DNA of 64,000 bases from Sphaerochaeta sp032144095 (GTDB lineage Bacteria > Spirochaetota > Spirochaetia > Sphaerochaetales > Sphaerochaetaceae): the NCBI RefSeq assembly GCF_032144095.1, contig NZ_JAVSNJ010000002.1, positions 1-64,000 on the forward strand. Direction: 5' to 3'. The notes beneath the pieces were generated by a model. It was not told the origin of the DNA, did no database searches, and worked only from the letters and a program-made list of their open reading frames with translations. This document shows positions 52,479 through 60,072 of this stretch, in pieces; position 1 is the first letter of the stretch; each line of letters opens with the position of its first letter. The translations under genes were made by a program, and so were the position numbers.

Positions 52479-53984
52479 ATGAATGAAATTCTGGGAATAG
52501 CGGCCTATATGCTGGATATTCGCTTTGTCCTGTTGGTCTTTGCCGGCTCTGTCGCCGGTCTCTTCGTGGGGGCGATCCCTGGCCTTTCCGTCTCAATGGC
52601 CACTGCCTTGCTGGTCTCCATAACCTACTCATGGCAGACAACAGACGCTCTGGCAACGGTGATGGGTGTCTATGTGGTGGGGGTATTCTCCGGGGCCATC
52701 TCTGCGATCCTCATCAACATTCCAGGGGCTCCCTCCTCGGTCGTCACTACCCTTGACGGGTTCCCCCTGGCGAAGAGAGGGGAGGCGTACAAGGCCCTGA
52801 AATACGCCATCATCTACTCCTTTATAGGTACGTTGTTTGGCTTTATCGTTCTTTGGTTGCTTGCAAAGCCGATATCAAATGTTGCCCTCAATTTCACTCC
52901 CATGGATTATTTTTTGCTTGCCCTCTTTGGTTTGAGCACCGTAGGGTCCCTTACGACCAAGAGTTTTGCCAAAGGCCTGATAAGTGCCTGTCTGGGCCTG
53001 CTGTTCAGCCTTGTTGGGATAGATTCGGTCATGGGTACTGCCCGCCTGAACTTTGGCATCCAGAATTTGCAGGCTGGCATCAACATCGTCCCGGCCCTGG
53101 TTGGGCTGTTTGGGTTTGCAGAGGTCCTGACGGTCATCTCCGGCTCTTCCATGGATGCCGAGGTTTCCAAGGTTACCAGGACGGTAGTGAAGACCAAGGA
53201 GGTCCTGAAACAGTTCACCATCTCCCTCTATTATGCTACCATAGGCACCTTTGTCGGGGCCCTTCCAGGGGCTGGCGGACCTGTTGCCGCATTCCTTGCC
53301 TACAGTGAGGCGAAACGGGTTGTCAAACACCCCTCCGTTCCCTTTGGTGAAGGGGCTGTCGAGGGTATCGTTGCCAGCGAGACAGCCAACAATGCCTGTA
53401 TCGGAGGGGCAATGATACCTCTGCTTACCCTTGCCATCCCGGGTGATGCCGTCACAGCGATCATCCTCTCAGTATTCTATGTCCATGGCTTGCGCCCAGG
53501 GCCGATGTTCATCAAGACCAATCCCCAGATGTTCCATGCCATATTGGCAGGTGGGTTTGTGGGAAGCATCTTTTTGCTTTTGTTGGGATTTTTGGCAGCC
53601 CCGAGGATCAGCAAGATCATAGCGGTGCCCAAACGGATCCTCCTTCCCCTGGTTACCGTGCTCTGTGTCATCGGCTCGTTTGCGGTCAACAACAGGATGT
53701 TTGATGTGGGGCTGATGTTCTTTTTCGGGATCCTCGGATTTGTCATGCGCAGGCGTGAATATTCGGTTGCTCCCATGACCCTAGCCATCGTGCTTGGTGG
53801 GATGATGGATTCCAATTTTCGAAGGGCCATTTCATTGGCCTCATCAGAGGATCATTTCTATACCGCCCTGTTTGGCCGTCCTTTGACCCTGACTTTGACC
53901 CTTTTGACTGTATTGACGCTCCTGTCCAATAGCAAAGGGGTGAAGCGTCTGTTTTGCTCCATGTTTGCGCGAAAACGAGCATGA
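52479..53984 (+). CDS. Tripartite tricarboxylate transporter large membrane subunit (TctA)
   Basis: The 501-residue, twelve-helix protein has the TctA signatures GLFVGAIPGLSVSMATALL (about 27-45), INIPGAPSSVVTTLDGFPLAKRG (about 80-102), GALPGAGGPVAAFLAY (about 264-279) and an SETANNACIGGAMIPLLTLAIPGD region (about 305-328). It forms the translocation pathway, driven by an ion gradient. ATG 52479 has AAAGGG upstream. Its TGA lies 11 nt before aroA, within aroA's ribosome-site region, so aroA is co-transcribed. Confidence 0.9.
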   Translation: MNEILGIAAYMLDIRFVLLVFAGSVAGLFVGAIPGLSVSMATALLVSITYSWQTTDALATVMGVYVVGVFSGAISAILINIPGAPSSVVTTLDGFPLAKRGEAYKALKYAIIYSFIGTLFGFIVLWLLAKPISNVALNFTPMDYFLLALFGLSTVGSLTTKSFAKGLISACLGLLFSLVGIDSVMGTARLNFGIQNLQAGINIVPALVGLFGFAEVLTVISGSSMDAEVSKVTRTVVKTKEVLKQFTISLYYATIGTFVGALPGAGGPVAAFLAYSEAKRVVKHPSVPFGEGAVEGIVASETANNACIGGAMIPLLTLAIPGDAVTAIILSVFYVHGLRPGPMFIKTNPQMFHAILAGGFVGSIFLLLLGFLAAPRISKIIAVPKRILLPLVTVLCVIGSFAVNNRMFDVGLMFFFGILGFVMRRREYSVAPMTLAIVLGGMMDSNFRRAISLASSEDHFYTALFGRPLTLTLTLLTVLTLLSNSKGVKRLFCSMFARKRA

Positions 53985-53995
53985 GGAGGATTGCG

Positions 53996-55306
53996 ATGAC
54001 AGTTACCATAACAAAGAGCTCATTGACAGGCACCCTTCAGGTTCCCGGTTCGAAGAGCCATACGATCCGTGCGGTCCTTCTTGCCACGCTTTCAGAGGGA
54101 GAGAGCCTCATTCACAATCCCCTGGTCAGCGGTGATGGGTTGAGTGCCATCTCTGCCGCGAAGGCCTTTGGTGCTACGGTAACCCAAGGCGAGGGAGGGG
54201 TGGTCATCCAGGGAAAAGGGAAATGCCTGCAGAGCCCTGAATCCCATATTGACACCAGGAACTCTGGCACTACCACCAGTTTTGTCACCTCCATGGCCAG
54301 TCTTGCTGAGGGCTATACCTTCATCACAGGCGATGAGCAGGTCAGGGCCCGTCCCATCAGGGTCCTGGTGGAGGCCTTGCGCCAGCTGGGTGTCGAGCTT
54401 GAGATCACAAGGCCCAACCACAATGCGCCCCCGCTCTTTGTGAAGGGTGGTTTGGAGGGAGGCTCCGTTACCCTGGATGGGTTCAATTCCCAATTTGTCT
54501 CAAGCCTGCTTCTGGTCTCCCCTTTAGGGAAGAACAAAACTGAGATCCACGTACGTAAGCCCCTGGAAAAGCCCTATGTACAGATGACCCTTGATTGGAT
54601 CCGACGCTTTGGGGCCAGGATAGAGAGCGATGAACCGCTGTACACCCATTTTGTCATCGAAGGTGGCCAGAGGTACACAGGCGGGGAATGTACGATCCCC
54701 TCTGACTGGTCAGCCGTTGCCTTTCCCTTGGTTGCCGCTCTGGTAAGTCCCTCATCGCTTACGATAACGGGCTTGAATTTTGAGGATGCCCAGGGTGATA
54801 AGCGCATCGTTGAGCTGCTGATGGCCATGGGTGCAGACCTGACGGCCGACAGGGAGGCGGGAAGCCTGGTGATCAAGGGTGGCAAAAAGCTCAAGGGGGG
54901 GCAGATTATTGACCTCGGAGATATCCCCGATGCCCTGCCAGCCCTCTCTGTCGCAGCCCTTTTTGCCCAAGGTAGGACCGTGTTCACCAACCTTGCCCAT
55001 GTGAGGGTCAAGGAGAGCGACAGGGTGCTGGTAATGGCAGAAGAACTGGCAAAGCTTGGAGCTGAGGTTGAGATAACCTCGGACCAGATGATTGTCCATG
55101 GGGGAAGACCCCTGCATGGTGGGGTTGTGGAGAGCCATGGCGACCATAGGGTGGCGATGGCCCTCACCGCAGCGGCCCTGATGGCCGATGGCCCGGTAGA
55201 GGTCAAGGGCGCTGAGTGTGCTGAAGTCTCCTATCCCCAGTTCTTTGCATCCCTTGCCAAGGTGGGTGTTGCACTTTCTCTTGTCTCTGAAGGGGTAGGC
55301 GAATGA
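53996..55306 (+). CDS. aroA: 3-phosphoshikimate 1-carboxyvinyltransferase (EPSP synthase)
   Basis: The 436-residue protein starts at ATG 53996, with AGGAGGA 6 nt upstream. It has LQVPGSKSHTIRAVLLATL (Lys, Ser and Arg that hold shikimate-3-phosphate), GDEQVRARPI, the catalytic KESDR (about 342-346) and ESHGDHRVAM (about 381-390). In the NSGTT loop the Arg that usually follows is Ser (NSGTTTSF), a mild departure. It joins PEP and shikimate-3-phosphate. It is placed between an importer and a LacI regulator rather than with other aro genes, and shares ATGA with lacI. Confidence 0.92.
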   Translation: MTVTITKSSLTGTLQVPGSKSHTIRAVLLATLSEGESLIHNPLVSGDGLSAISAAKAFGATVTQGEGGVVIQGKGKCLQSPESHIDTRNSGTTTSFVTSMASLAEGYTFITGDEQVRARPIRVLVEALRQLGVELEITRPNHNAPPLFVKGGLEGGSVTLDGFNSQFVSSLLLVSPLGKNKTEIHVRKPLEKPYVQMTLDWIRRFGARIESDEPLYTHFVIEGGQRYTGGECTIPSDWSAVAFPLVAALVSPSSLTITGLNFEDAQGDKRIVELLMAMGADLTADREAGSLVIKGGKKLKGGQIIDLGDIPDALPALSVAALFAQGRTVFTNLAHVRVKESDRVLVMAEELAKLGAEVEITSDQMIVHGGRPLHGGVVESHGDHRVAMALTAAALMADGPVEVKGAECAEVSYPQFFASLAKVGVALSLVSEGVGE

Positions 55307-56367
55307 AGAAGAAAAAGCAGGTTACCATCCAGGATGTGGCCGATGAGGCTGGTGTTTCCATTGCCACAGTATCAAGGGCTATGAACAACCCTTCCATTGT
55401 CGATGCCTCTTCCCACAGGAAAGTCGCCGATGCCATTGCAAAGCTGGACTACAAGCTGAGACAGCCGATTCGCTACAGCCAGGCCAGGATGCTTGCCATC
55501 ATCCTTCCCAGTGCTAGCAATGCCTTCTTTGCACAGATGCTTGAGGGTGTCCTCTTGGGCGCTACCCAACACTCCTACCAGACCTTGGTGTTCAGCTGTC
55601 ATGGGGATCCTGGTAGGGAGGAGGAGTGCCTACGCCTTGCCTCAAGGGCCCAGGTCGATGGGCTTCTTTTCTGCCCTCTAGCCGATGGCTCTGCACAGCT
55701 GGCACAGGCTCTGTTTGCCGAATCGTTTCCTCTTTTGGTTTTATACAGGAGGAGTTTTCTCCAACACAGGCCCCACATATACTACAACAACGAGCAGGGT
55801 GGCTATCTTGCCACCAAACTGCTGCTTAGGCTGGGACGGCGCAATATTGCCTTCTTCATTGGGTTCTGGCAGGAGCCTGGGGGGTCCATCGAGGAGATCC
55901 TTGCGCTCATTGATGACCCCAGAAGGGGTAGCTATGCCTCCCTGGATCGCTTGGCAGGGTATCTGAGGGCTATTTCCGAGTTCGGTCTCGTCCTTGACCC
56001 TACGCTGCTCTGTACGACTGACTACACCTTTGAGAGCGGCTATGAAAGGACTAAGCAGTTCCTTTCCACGTTGAGGGATTTCGATGCCGTATTGTGCGGA
56101 AACGATTCGGTTGCGGCAGGGGTGCTCCAGGCCCTCAGGGAACAGCACATACAGGTGCCAAGCCAGGTATCGGTCATAGGGTACGATGACTCCACTCTTG
56201 CCAGCATTGCCCGTCCTGAGCTCACTTCGGTCTACCAGGATGCAAAGCAGCTGGGTGTCAGATCGGTTGAGATGATAGGCTCGCTCTTTGACAAGGGTGA
56301 GGTAGGCGATGTAGTCCTTGATACCTACCTGACGATACGTAGCTCAACTGCGATGAAGCAGGCCTAG
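55303..56367 (+). CDS. LacI-family transcriptional regulator
   Basis: The 354-residue protein has an N-terminal LacI helix-turn-helix TIQDVADEAGVSIATVSRAMN (split at about 8-28) with a basic MKKKKQ start, a hinge near 50-60, and a periplasmic-binding-protein-like sensor domain (LAIILPSASNAFFAQMLEG onward, CGNDSVAAGVLQAL near 260). The ATG overlaps the aroA stop. It probably regulates its own operon in response to the imported compound; a candidate operator is at 50732-50745. The effector is unknown. Confidence 0.88.
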   Translation: MKKKKQVTIQDVADEAGVSIATVSRAMNNPSIVDASSHRKVADAIAKLDYKLRQPIRYSQARMLAIILPSASNAFFAQMLEGVLLGATQHSYQTLVFSCHGDPGREEECLRLASRAQVDGLLFCPLADGSAQLAQALFAESFPLLVLYRRSFLQHRPHIYYNNEQGGYLATKLLLRLGRRNIAFFIGFWQEPGGSIEEILALIDDPRRGSYASLDRLAGYLRAISEFGLVLDPTLLCTTDYTFESGYERTKQFLSTLRDFDAVLCGNDSVAAGVLQALREQHIQVPSQVSVIGYDDSTLASIARPELTSVYQDAKQLGVRSVEMIGSLFDKGEVGDVVLDTYLTIRSSTAMKQA

Positions 56368-56390
56368 CCCAAAAACACACACACATGCCC

Positions 56391-56415
56391 TTGATTGGTT
56401 GTATAAGCCGCCTGT
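56391..56415. repeat. Partial direct copy of the tRNA-Thr 3' end and flank
   Basis: GATTGGTT (56393-56400) plus AGCCGCCTGT (56406-56415) repeats GATTGGTT (57433-57440) plus AGCCGCCTGT (57442-57451), which is the 3' acceptor strand of tRNA-Thr with its downstream flank. The left copy has 5 nt between the two blocks, the right copy has 1. It may be a decayed attachment site. Confidence 0.45.
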
Positions 56416-56456
56416 TGGCAATTCTGAGAAACTTTATACGAACGAACAGCACAAAA

Positions 56457-56472
56457 GGGCATTGTAATGCCC
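56457..56472 (-). terminator. Hairpin with minus-strand T run
   Basis: GGGCATT (56457-56463) pairs with AATGCCC (56466-56472). Read on the minus strand it is followed by TTTT, so it looks like a terminator for leftward transcription entering from the scar; no intact minus-strand gene is left to use it. On the plus strand it may still stabilise the lacI mRNA end. Confidence 0.4.
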
Positions 56473-56805
56473 ATAAACATACTACTAAAAACAAATTACA
56501 AGGATTGTTTGTATCTGGTTGTATATTTTTTGTGAACAGGTTACTCCCTTTTTACAGCTGATGAATCCTGTCAATACGATATTTTGATAGTTTCAAAATA
56601 CTCGTCTTATCTACCTCTACGCTAAAGTATACCGCTATGATGTACTATATACTTTACAAGAGATCATCAATTGCCGGACATAGCCGAGTGATTATACCCA
56701 ATTCTCAATATATTATAGAAAACAATGACCTTGTATTGAAATGTAGTTACCATGTATAGCATTCTTACAAATGTAGTACTAAAGCATCATGTAGAGAGGG
56801 CAAAC

Positions 56806-57085
56806 ATGAAAGAAAATTCAAATATACATATCCGAATGGATAAAACACTCAAATCCCAATTGGAAGAAGTTGTATCTGACCTGGGAATGAATGTGTCAAC
56901 AGCTGTAAATATATTTGGCTCGTCAAGTTGTGCGGCAAGGTCGTATTCCCTTTGAAATCTCACTGGATATACCTAACAAAGAGACTATCAAGGCAATGCG
57001 AGAGGCTGAGATAATTGCAAGTGATCCAGATGTGAAGGGGTATCTCGATGTTGATTCCCTGTTCAATGATCTTTTGCATGACTAA
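56806..57085 (+). pseudogene. dinJ: Frameshifted RelB/DinJ-type antitoxin
   Basis: ATG 56806 opens MKENSNIHIRMDKTLKSQ, a ribbon-helix-helix DinJ-like N-terminus, through LGMNVSTAVNIF. An extra G near 56917-56918 then shifts the frame, and the intact C-terminus continues one frame over: RQVVRQGRIPFEISLDIP, then MREAEIIASDPDVKGYLDVD, ending LFNDLLHD at TAA 57085. Removing one G would restore a full antitoxin of about 92 residues. It normally binds and neutralises YafQ, encoded by the overlapping relic downstream. Confidence 0.8.
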
Positions 57086-57346
57086 ATATGAAATCAAACC
57101 GACGAGAAGATTCCAAAAAGATATAAAACTCATGCAAAAGCGGGGGTTTGTCATACAAAAGGCTTCATCAGATAGTCAGTCTCCTAGCCGATGGTCTTCC
57201 GTTGCCAGAATCATGCCTTATCAGGTAATTGGGCAGGTTACCGTGAATGTCATGTCCAGCCTGATAGGTTGCTGGTGTACCATCTAGAACAGGAGTTGCT
57301 GGTTTTGGTGTTGACTAGGACTGGTACTCATTCTGATTTGTTCTGA
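57078..57346 (+). pseudogene. yafQ: Frameshifted YafQ-type mRNA interferase toxin
   Basis: The start ATGACTAAATATG overlaps the antitoxin stop and gives MTKYEIKPTRRFQKDIKL, the YafQ N-terminus. An extra G near 57162 shifts the frame: the next part reads LHQIVSLLADGLPLPE. After about ten lost bases near 57211 it resumes as HALSGNWAGYRECHVQPD and ends LVYHLE..TRTGTHSDLF at TGA 57346, the typical YafQ C-terminus. At least two lesions make it dead as a ribosome-dependent RNase. Confidence 0.8.
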
Positions 57347-57400
57347 ATCAACTTCTATAAAAACTGGTTTGGAGTACCTATCAATCTAAACCCATGGACA

Positions 57401-57432
57401 TAAAATAGGGACACACCCTATGGTATGTCCCT
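57401..57432 (-). terminator. Terminator of tRNA-Thr
   Basis: TGTCCCT/AGGGACA (57426-57432 and 57407-57413) form a 7-bp stem; on the minus strand it is followed by ATTTTAT. It lies about 10 nt past the tRNA 3' end. Confidence 0.65.
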
Positions 57433-57441
57433 GATTGGTTT

Positions 57442-57515
57442 AGCCGCCTGTCAGATTCGAACTGACGACCCCGAGATTACAAGTCACGTGCTCTGGCCAA
57501 CTGAGCTAAGGCGGC
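57442..57515 (-). tRNA. tRNA-Thr (anticodon TGT)
   Basis: A minus-strand cloverleaf: acceptor GCCGCCT/AGGCGGC, D-stem GCTC/GAGC, anticodon loop CTTGTAA (anticodon TGT, reading ACN with ACA preferred), T-arm GTCAG-TTCGAAT-CTGAC, discriminator T. CCA is not encoded. The anticodon stem CGTGA/TCTCG has a T-T mismatch at its middle pair (29-41), unusual for a functional tRNA. It has its own promoter and terminator. Confidence 0.92.
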
Positions 57516-57530
57516 AAAAAGACCATCTGC

Positions 57531-57560
57531 AATATACTGGTTGGGTTGTGACAATGTCAA
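57531..57560 (-). promoter_or_regulatory. Promoter of tRNA-Thr
   Basis: Minus strand: consensus TTGACA (57560-57555), an 18-nt spacer and TATATT (57536-57531), 15 nt before the mature tRNA 5' end. Confidence 0.7.
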
Positions 57561-57618
57561 GGGCTTCTGAGAAATTGGATTCCATGGGGTATTTACAAGC
57601 TTTTTTCTGGAATCAAGG

Positions 57619-57647
57619 TTGACAAAGATACCAATACTCGGTAATGT
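57619..57647 (+). promoter_or_regulatory. Promoter of tRNA-Tyr
   Basis: Consensus TTGACA (57619-57624), a 17-nt spacer and TAATGT (57642-57647), 19 nt before the mature tRNA. It is divergent from the tRNA-Thr promoter. Confidence 0.7.
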
Positions 57648-57666
57648 ACGGTTGTCTTTGGCAAAC

Positions 57667-57748
57667 GGAGAGGTTCCCGAGCGGCCAAAGGGGGCAGACT
57701 GTAAATCTGTTGGTTACACCTTCGAAGGTTCGAATCCTTCTCTCTCCA
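57667..57748 (+). tRNA. tRNA-Tyr (anticodon GTA)
   Basis: An 82-nt class II tRNA: acceptor GGAGAGG/TCTCTCC, anticodon loop CTGTAAA (anticodon GTA), a long variable arm as expected for bacterial tRNA-Tyr, T-arm GAAGG-TTCGAAT-CCTTC, discriminator A. CCA is not encoded. Confidence 0.95.
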
Positions 57749-57752
57749 AATG

Positions 57753-57783
57753 GAGGCCTTCTTCTCAGAGGAAGGCCTCTTTT
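57753..57783 (+). terminator. Terminator after tRNA-Tyr
   Basis: GAGGCCTTC (57753-57761) pairs with GAAGGCCTC (57771-57779), followed by TTTT. Confidence 0.85.
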
Positions 57784-57811
57784 CCGTCACACTGCGCTAA
57801 AAGGGGTGTCA

Positions 57812-58249
57812 ATGAGCTGCTTCTATGAGAAAGGGTTACAATTCGAATGTACTGGCTGCAACTACTGTTGTAGCTGTGAACCCGGGTTTGTGTTCCTTTC
57901 CCAGGAAGACCTTACCAGGTTATCCTCCCATCTTGGAATTTCCGAAGAGAAGTGCATCGAGCTCTACTGCCGAAAGGTCCCTGTTGATACCCATCATATG
58001 ATCAGTCTTCAAGAAAAGAAGAATTACGATTGCATTTTCCTGACAGAGAAAGGCTGTTCCGTCTATGAAGGTAGACCCGAACAGTGTCGTACCTACCCGT
58101 TCTGGAGAAGCATAGTGGAAAACAAAGCTGCTTGGGATGCCGAGATGGCATCGTGTCCTGGTATGGGAATCGGAAAGCTCTACACCAAAGAAGAGATTGA
58201 AGCGTTGCTTGAAGACAGGTCTGGCAACCAACCCATCATCAGGTTTTAG
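57812..58249 (+). CDS. YkgJ-type Cys-rich zinc/iron-chelating domain protein
   Basis: The 145-residue protein starts at ATG 57812 with AAAGGGG upstream; the longer frame runs back through tRNA-Tyr and is rejected. FECTGCNYCCSCEPG (about 11-25) and later CIFLTEKGCSVYEGRPEQCRTYPFW (split at about 74-98) hold the conserved Cys of the YkgJ/UPF0153 family, which likely bind a metal or Fe-S centre. The function is unknown. It lies 6 nt before dnaG and probably shares its transcript. Confidence 0.8.
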   Translation: MSCFYEKGLQFECTGCNYCCSCEPGFVFLSQEDLTRLSSHLGISEEKCIELYCRKVPVDTHHMISLQEKKNYDCIFLTEKGCSVYEGRPEQCRTYPFWRSIVENKAAWDAEMASCPGMGIGKLYTKEEIEALLEDRSGNQPIIRF

Positions 58250-58255
58250 GTCTTT

Positions 58256-60064
58256 ATGGCAAAAATATCCGATGATGTCCTTGACCAGATCAAGGCCAGG
58301 CTATCCATCAGTGAGGTTGTCTCTGATTATGTCACCCTTTCCAATAGGGGTGGGCGCCTGTGGGGGCTCTGTCCCTTCCACCAGGAGAAGACTGCATCCT
58401 TTTCTGTAGTCGACGACCAGGGTTTCTACTACTGTTTCAGCTGCAAGAAGGGTGGGTCGATGTTTGACTTCATCATGGAGATGGAGAAGGTCCCCTTCAT
58501 AGAGTCGGTAAAGATACTTGCTACCAAAGCCAATGTGGAACTTGCTGAGGAGAGCCCTCATGAAAAGGAGAAACGAGACCTCAACGAGACGCTCTACTCC
58601 CTTTACGACAAGATTGCTGGTTCCTTCCACTACATCCTGCTCTCCTCACCGTTGGGACAGAAGGGGAGGGAGTACCTGAAGGGCCGAAATGTGAGCCCTG
58701 CGATGTGGGAACGTTTCCGCCTTGGCTACGCACCTGACAATGCCTCGTGGCTCTATGATTTCCTCAAGAAACAGCACTATAGCGATGAGATTCTGTTGCA
58801 AAGCGGCCTGTTCAGCCAAAAGAATACACAATATCCCCTTTTTCGGGACCGCCTGATGTTTCCTATCCGCACCTGGCAGGGGAAAACCGTCGCCTTTGGG
58901 GCACGGGACCTCTCCGGTACCAGCAAGGCCAAATACATCAATACCCCCGAAACTGCCATATACAGCAAGAAAAACAACTTGTTCGGCCTCTATGAGTCCC
59001 TGGAAACTATCAAGAAGGACCAGAAGGCCATCCTCTGTGAGGGAAATTTCGATGTGGTTGCGATGCATCAGAGTGGGTACACCAATGCCATGGCCCCTTT
59101 GGGCACTTCCTTTACCGAAGAACAGGTAAAACTGCTCAGACGATACTGCGTTTCCGTCACCACACTCTTCGACAGTGATGATGCTGGACAGAATGCAACC
59201 GCAAAGGCCCTCATCCTTGCACAGAAGTTTGGCATGGAGAATAAGGTGCTCAAGCTGACCAAGGCAAAGGATGCAGCGGAACTGGTTGAGAAGGCTGGTG
59301 AGGAGGCACTGAAAAGCGACCTGCAAACCTCATTGCAAGGCTTTCATTATCTTGTAAACAATGCGTTAAACAAGTATGATACAACAACGTCCAAAGGAAA
59401 GTCGGCTGTTTTTTCGGCTGTCAGGCCCTATTTGGATGCCACGGAGTCGGCAATTGAGAAGGAAGCTCTCATAAAACATCTCTCTATGTTGCTTAATGTT
59501 GACGAATCGTCAATAATTGACGATTATTTGCGTGGTAAGCAATTCATTGCAAAACCGGTTGTGCAAGAAACTGCGGCACAGGTCAGACCTTTGAATCCTG
59601 CAACCCTTTCTTTGGACTTGTATGCGATGTTGACCTTGGTAAACAATAGGGATTTGTACCTGCAAACCCGGTACAAACTGGTTGTGGAAGATCTTGAGGA
59701 CAAGGAGGCCGAAGCGCTGTACAACGTATTGGAAGATGCTGCCCGTGAGGATGTCGGTAAGAACGACGAATATATCTTGCAAATGATCGACGACCCACAG
59801 CTTCGCAGTGATGTAGCCCTCTCCTTCACAATGGAAGAGTTCAAGCTGGCACCACAGGATGTCCTAAATGAAGCAGTGAATAGGATCCAACTCAGGAATT
59901 ATGAAAAGAAACGGGTAAGCAACAAACGGCTGCTGGATATCAGCCTCAGTGATGGGACAGCAGACGACGAGATCGAGGATTTGCTTCGGGAAAAGACAGA
60001 GATTGACGCCAAAATCTCCATTCTTCGGCAAGCTCTTGGACAAGATACAAAACAGGGTAGGTAA
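58256..60064 (+). CDS. dnaG: DNA primase
   Basis: The 602-residue primase has a CHC2 zinc finger (Cys39, His42, Cys60, Cys63), an RNA-polymerase core beginning near 125, and Toprim motifs CEGNFDVVAMHQ (about 260-271) and LFDSDDAG (about 304-311) that bind Mg2+. The C-terminal part (about 430-600) should be the DnaB-helicase-binding domain. It makes RNA primers at replication forks. No clear Shine-Dalgarno is seen before the ATG, 6 nt after the previous stop. rpoD follows 8 nt later, the common dnaG-rpoD macromolecular-synthesis order. Confidence 0.95.
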   Translation: MAKISDDVLDQIKARLSISEVVSDYVTLSNRGGRLWGLCPFHQEKTASFSVVDDQGFYYCFSCKKGGSMFDFIMEMEKVPFIESVKILATKANVELAEESPHEKEKRDLNETLYSLYDKIAGSFHYILLSSPLGQKGREYLKGRNVSPAMWERFRLGYAPDNASWLYDFLKKQHYSDEILLQSGLFSQKNTQYPLFRDRLMFPIRTWQGKTVAFGARDLSGTSKAKYINTPETAIYSKKNNLFGLYESLETIKKDQKAILCEGNFDVVAMHQSGYTNAMAPLGTSFTEEQVKLLRRYCVSVTTLFDSDDAGQNATAKALILAQKFGMENKVLKLTKAKDAAELVEKAGEEALKSDLQTSLQGFHYLVNNALNKYDTTTSKGKSAVFSAVRPYLDATESAIEKEALIKHLSMLLNVDESSIIDDYLRGKQFIAKPVVQETAAQVRPLNPATLSLDLYAMLTLVNNRDLYLQTRYKLVVEDLEDKEAEALYNVLEDAAREDVGKNDEYILQMIDDPQLRSDVALSFTMEEFKLAPQDVLNEAVNRIQLRNYEKKRVSNKRLLDISLSDGTADDEIEDLLREKTEIDAKISILRQALGQDTKQGR

Positions 60065-60072
60065 TTACACAG

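Larger units (their letters stand above)
56368..57441. other. Gene-poor, AT-rich scar between the LacI gene and tRNA-Thr
   Basis: No intact gene is seen. From left to right it holds a partial copy of the tRNA-Thr 3' end (56391-56415), a GGGCATT/AATGCCC hairpin (56457-56472), a long AT-rich stretch with no clear signal (56473-56805), frameshifted dinJ and yafQ relics (56806-57346) and the tRNA-Thr terminator (57401-57432). The layout suggests remains of an element that once entered at the tRNA gene. Confidence 0.55.

Noticed and set aside
54236..54320. aroA NSGTT loop with Ser in place of the usual Arg as evidence of a non-EPSP enzyme
   Set aside because: All other active-site motifs (GSKS, RPI, KESDR, DHR) are intact, so the assignment stands; the change is noted only as a variation.
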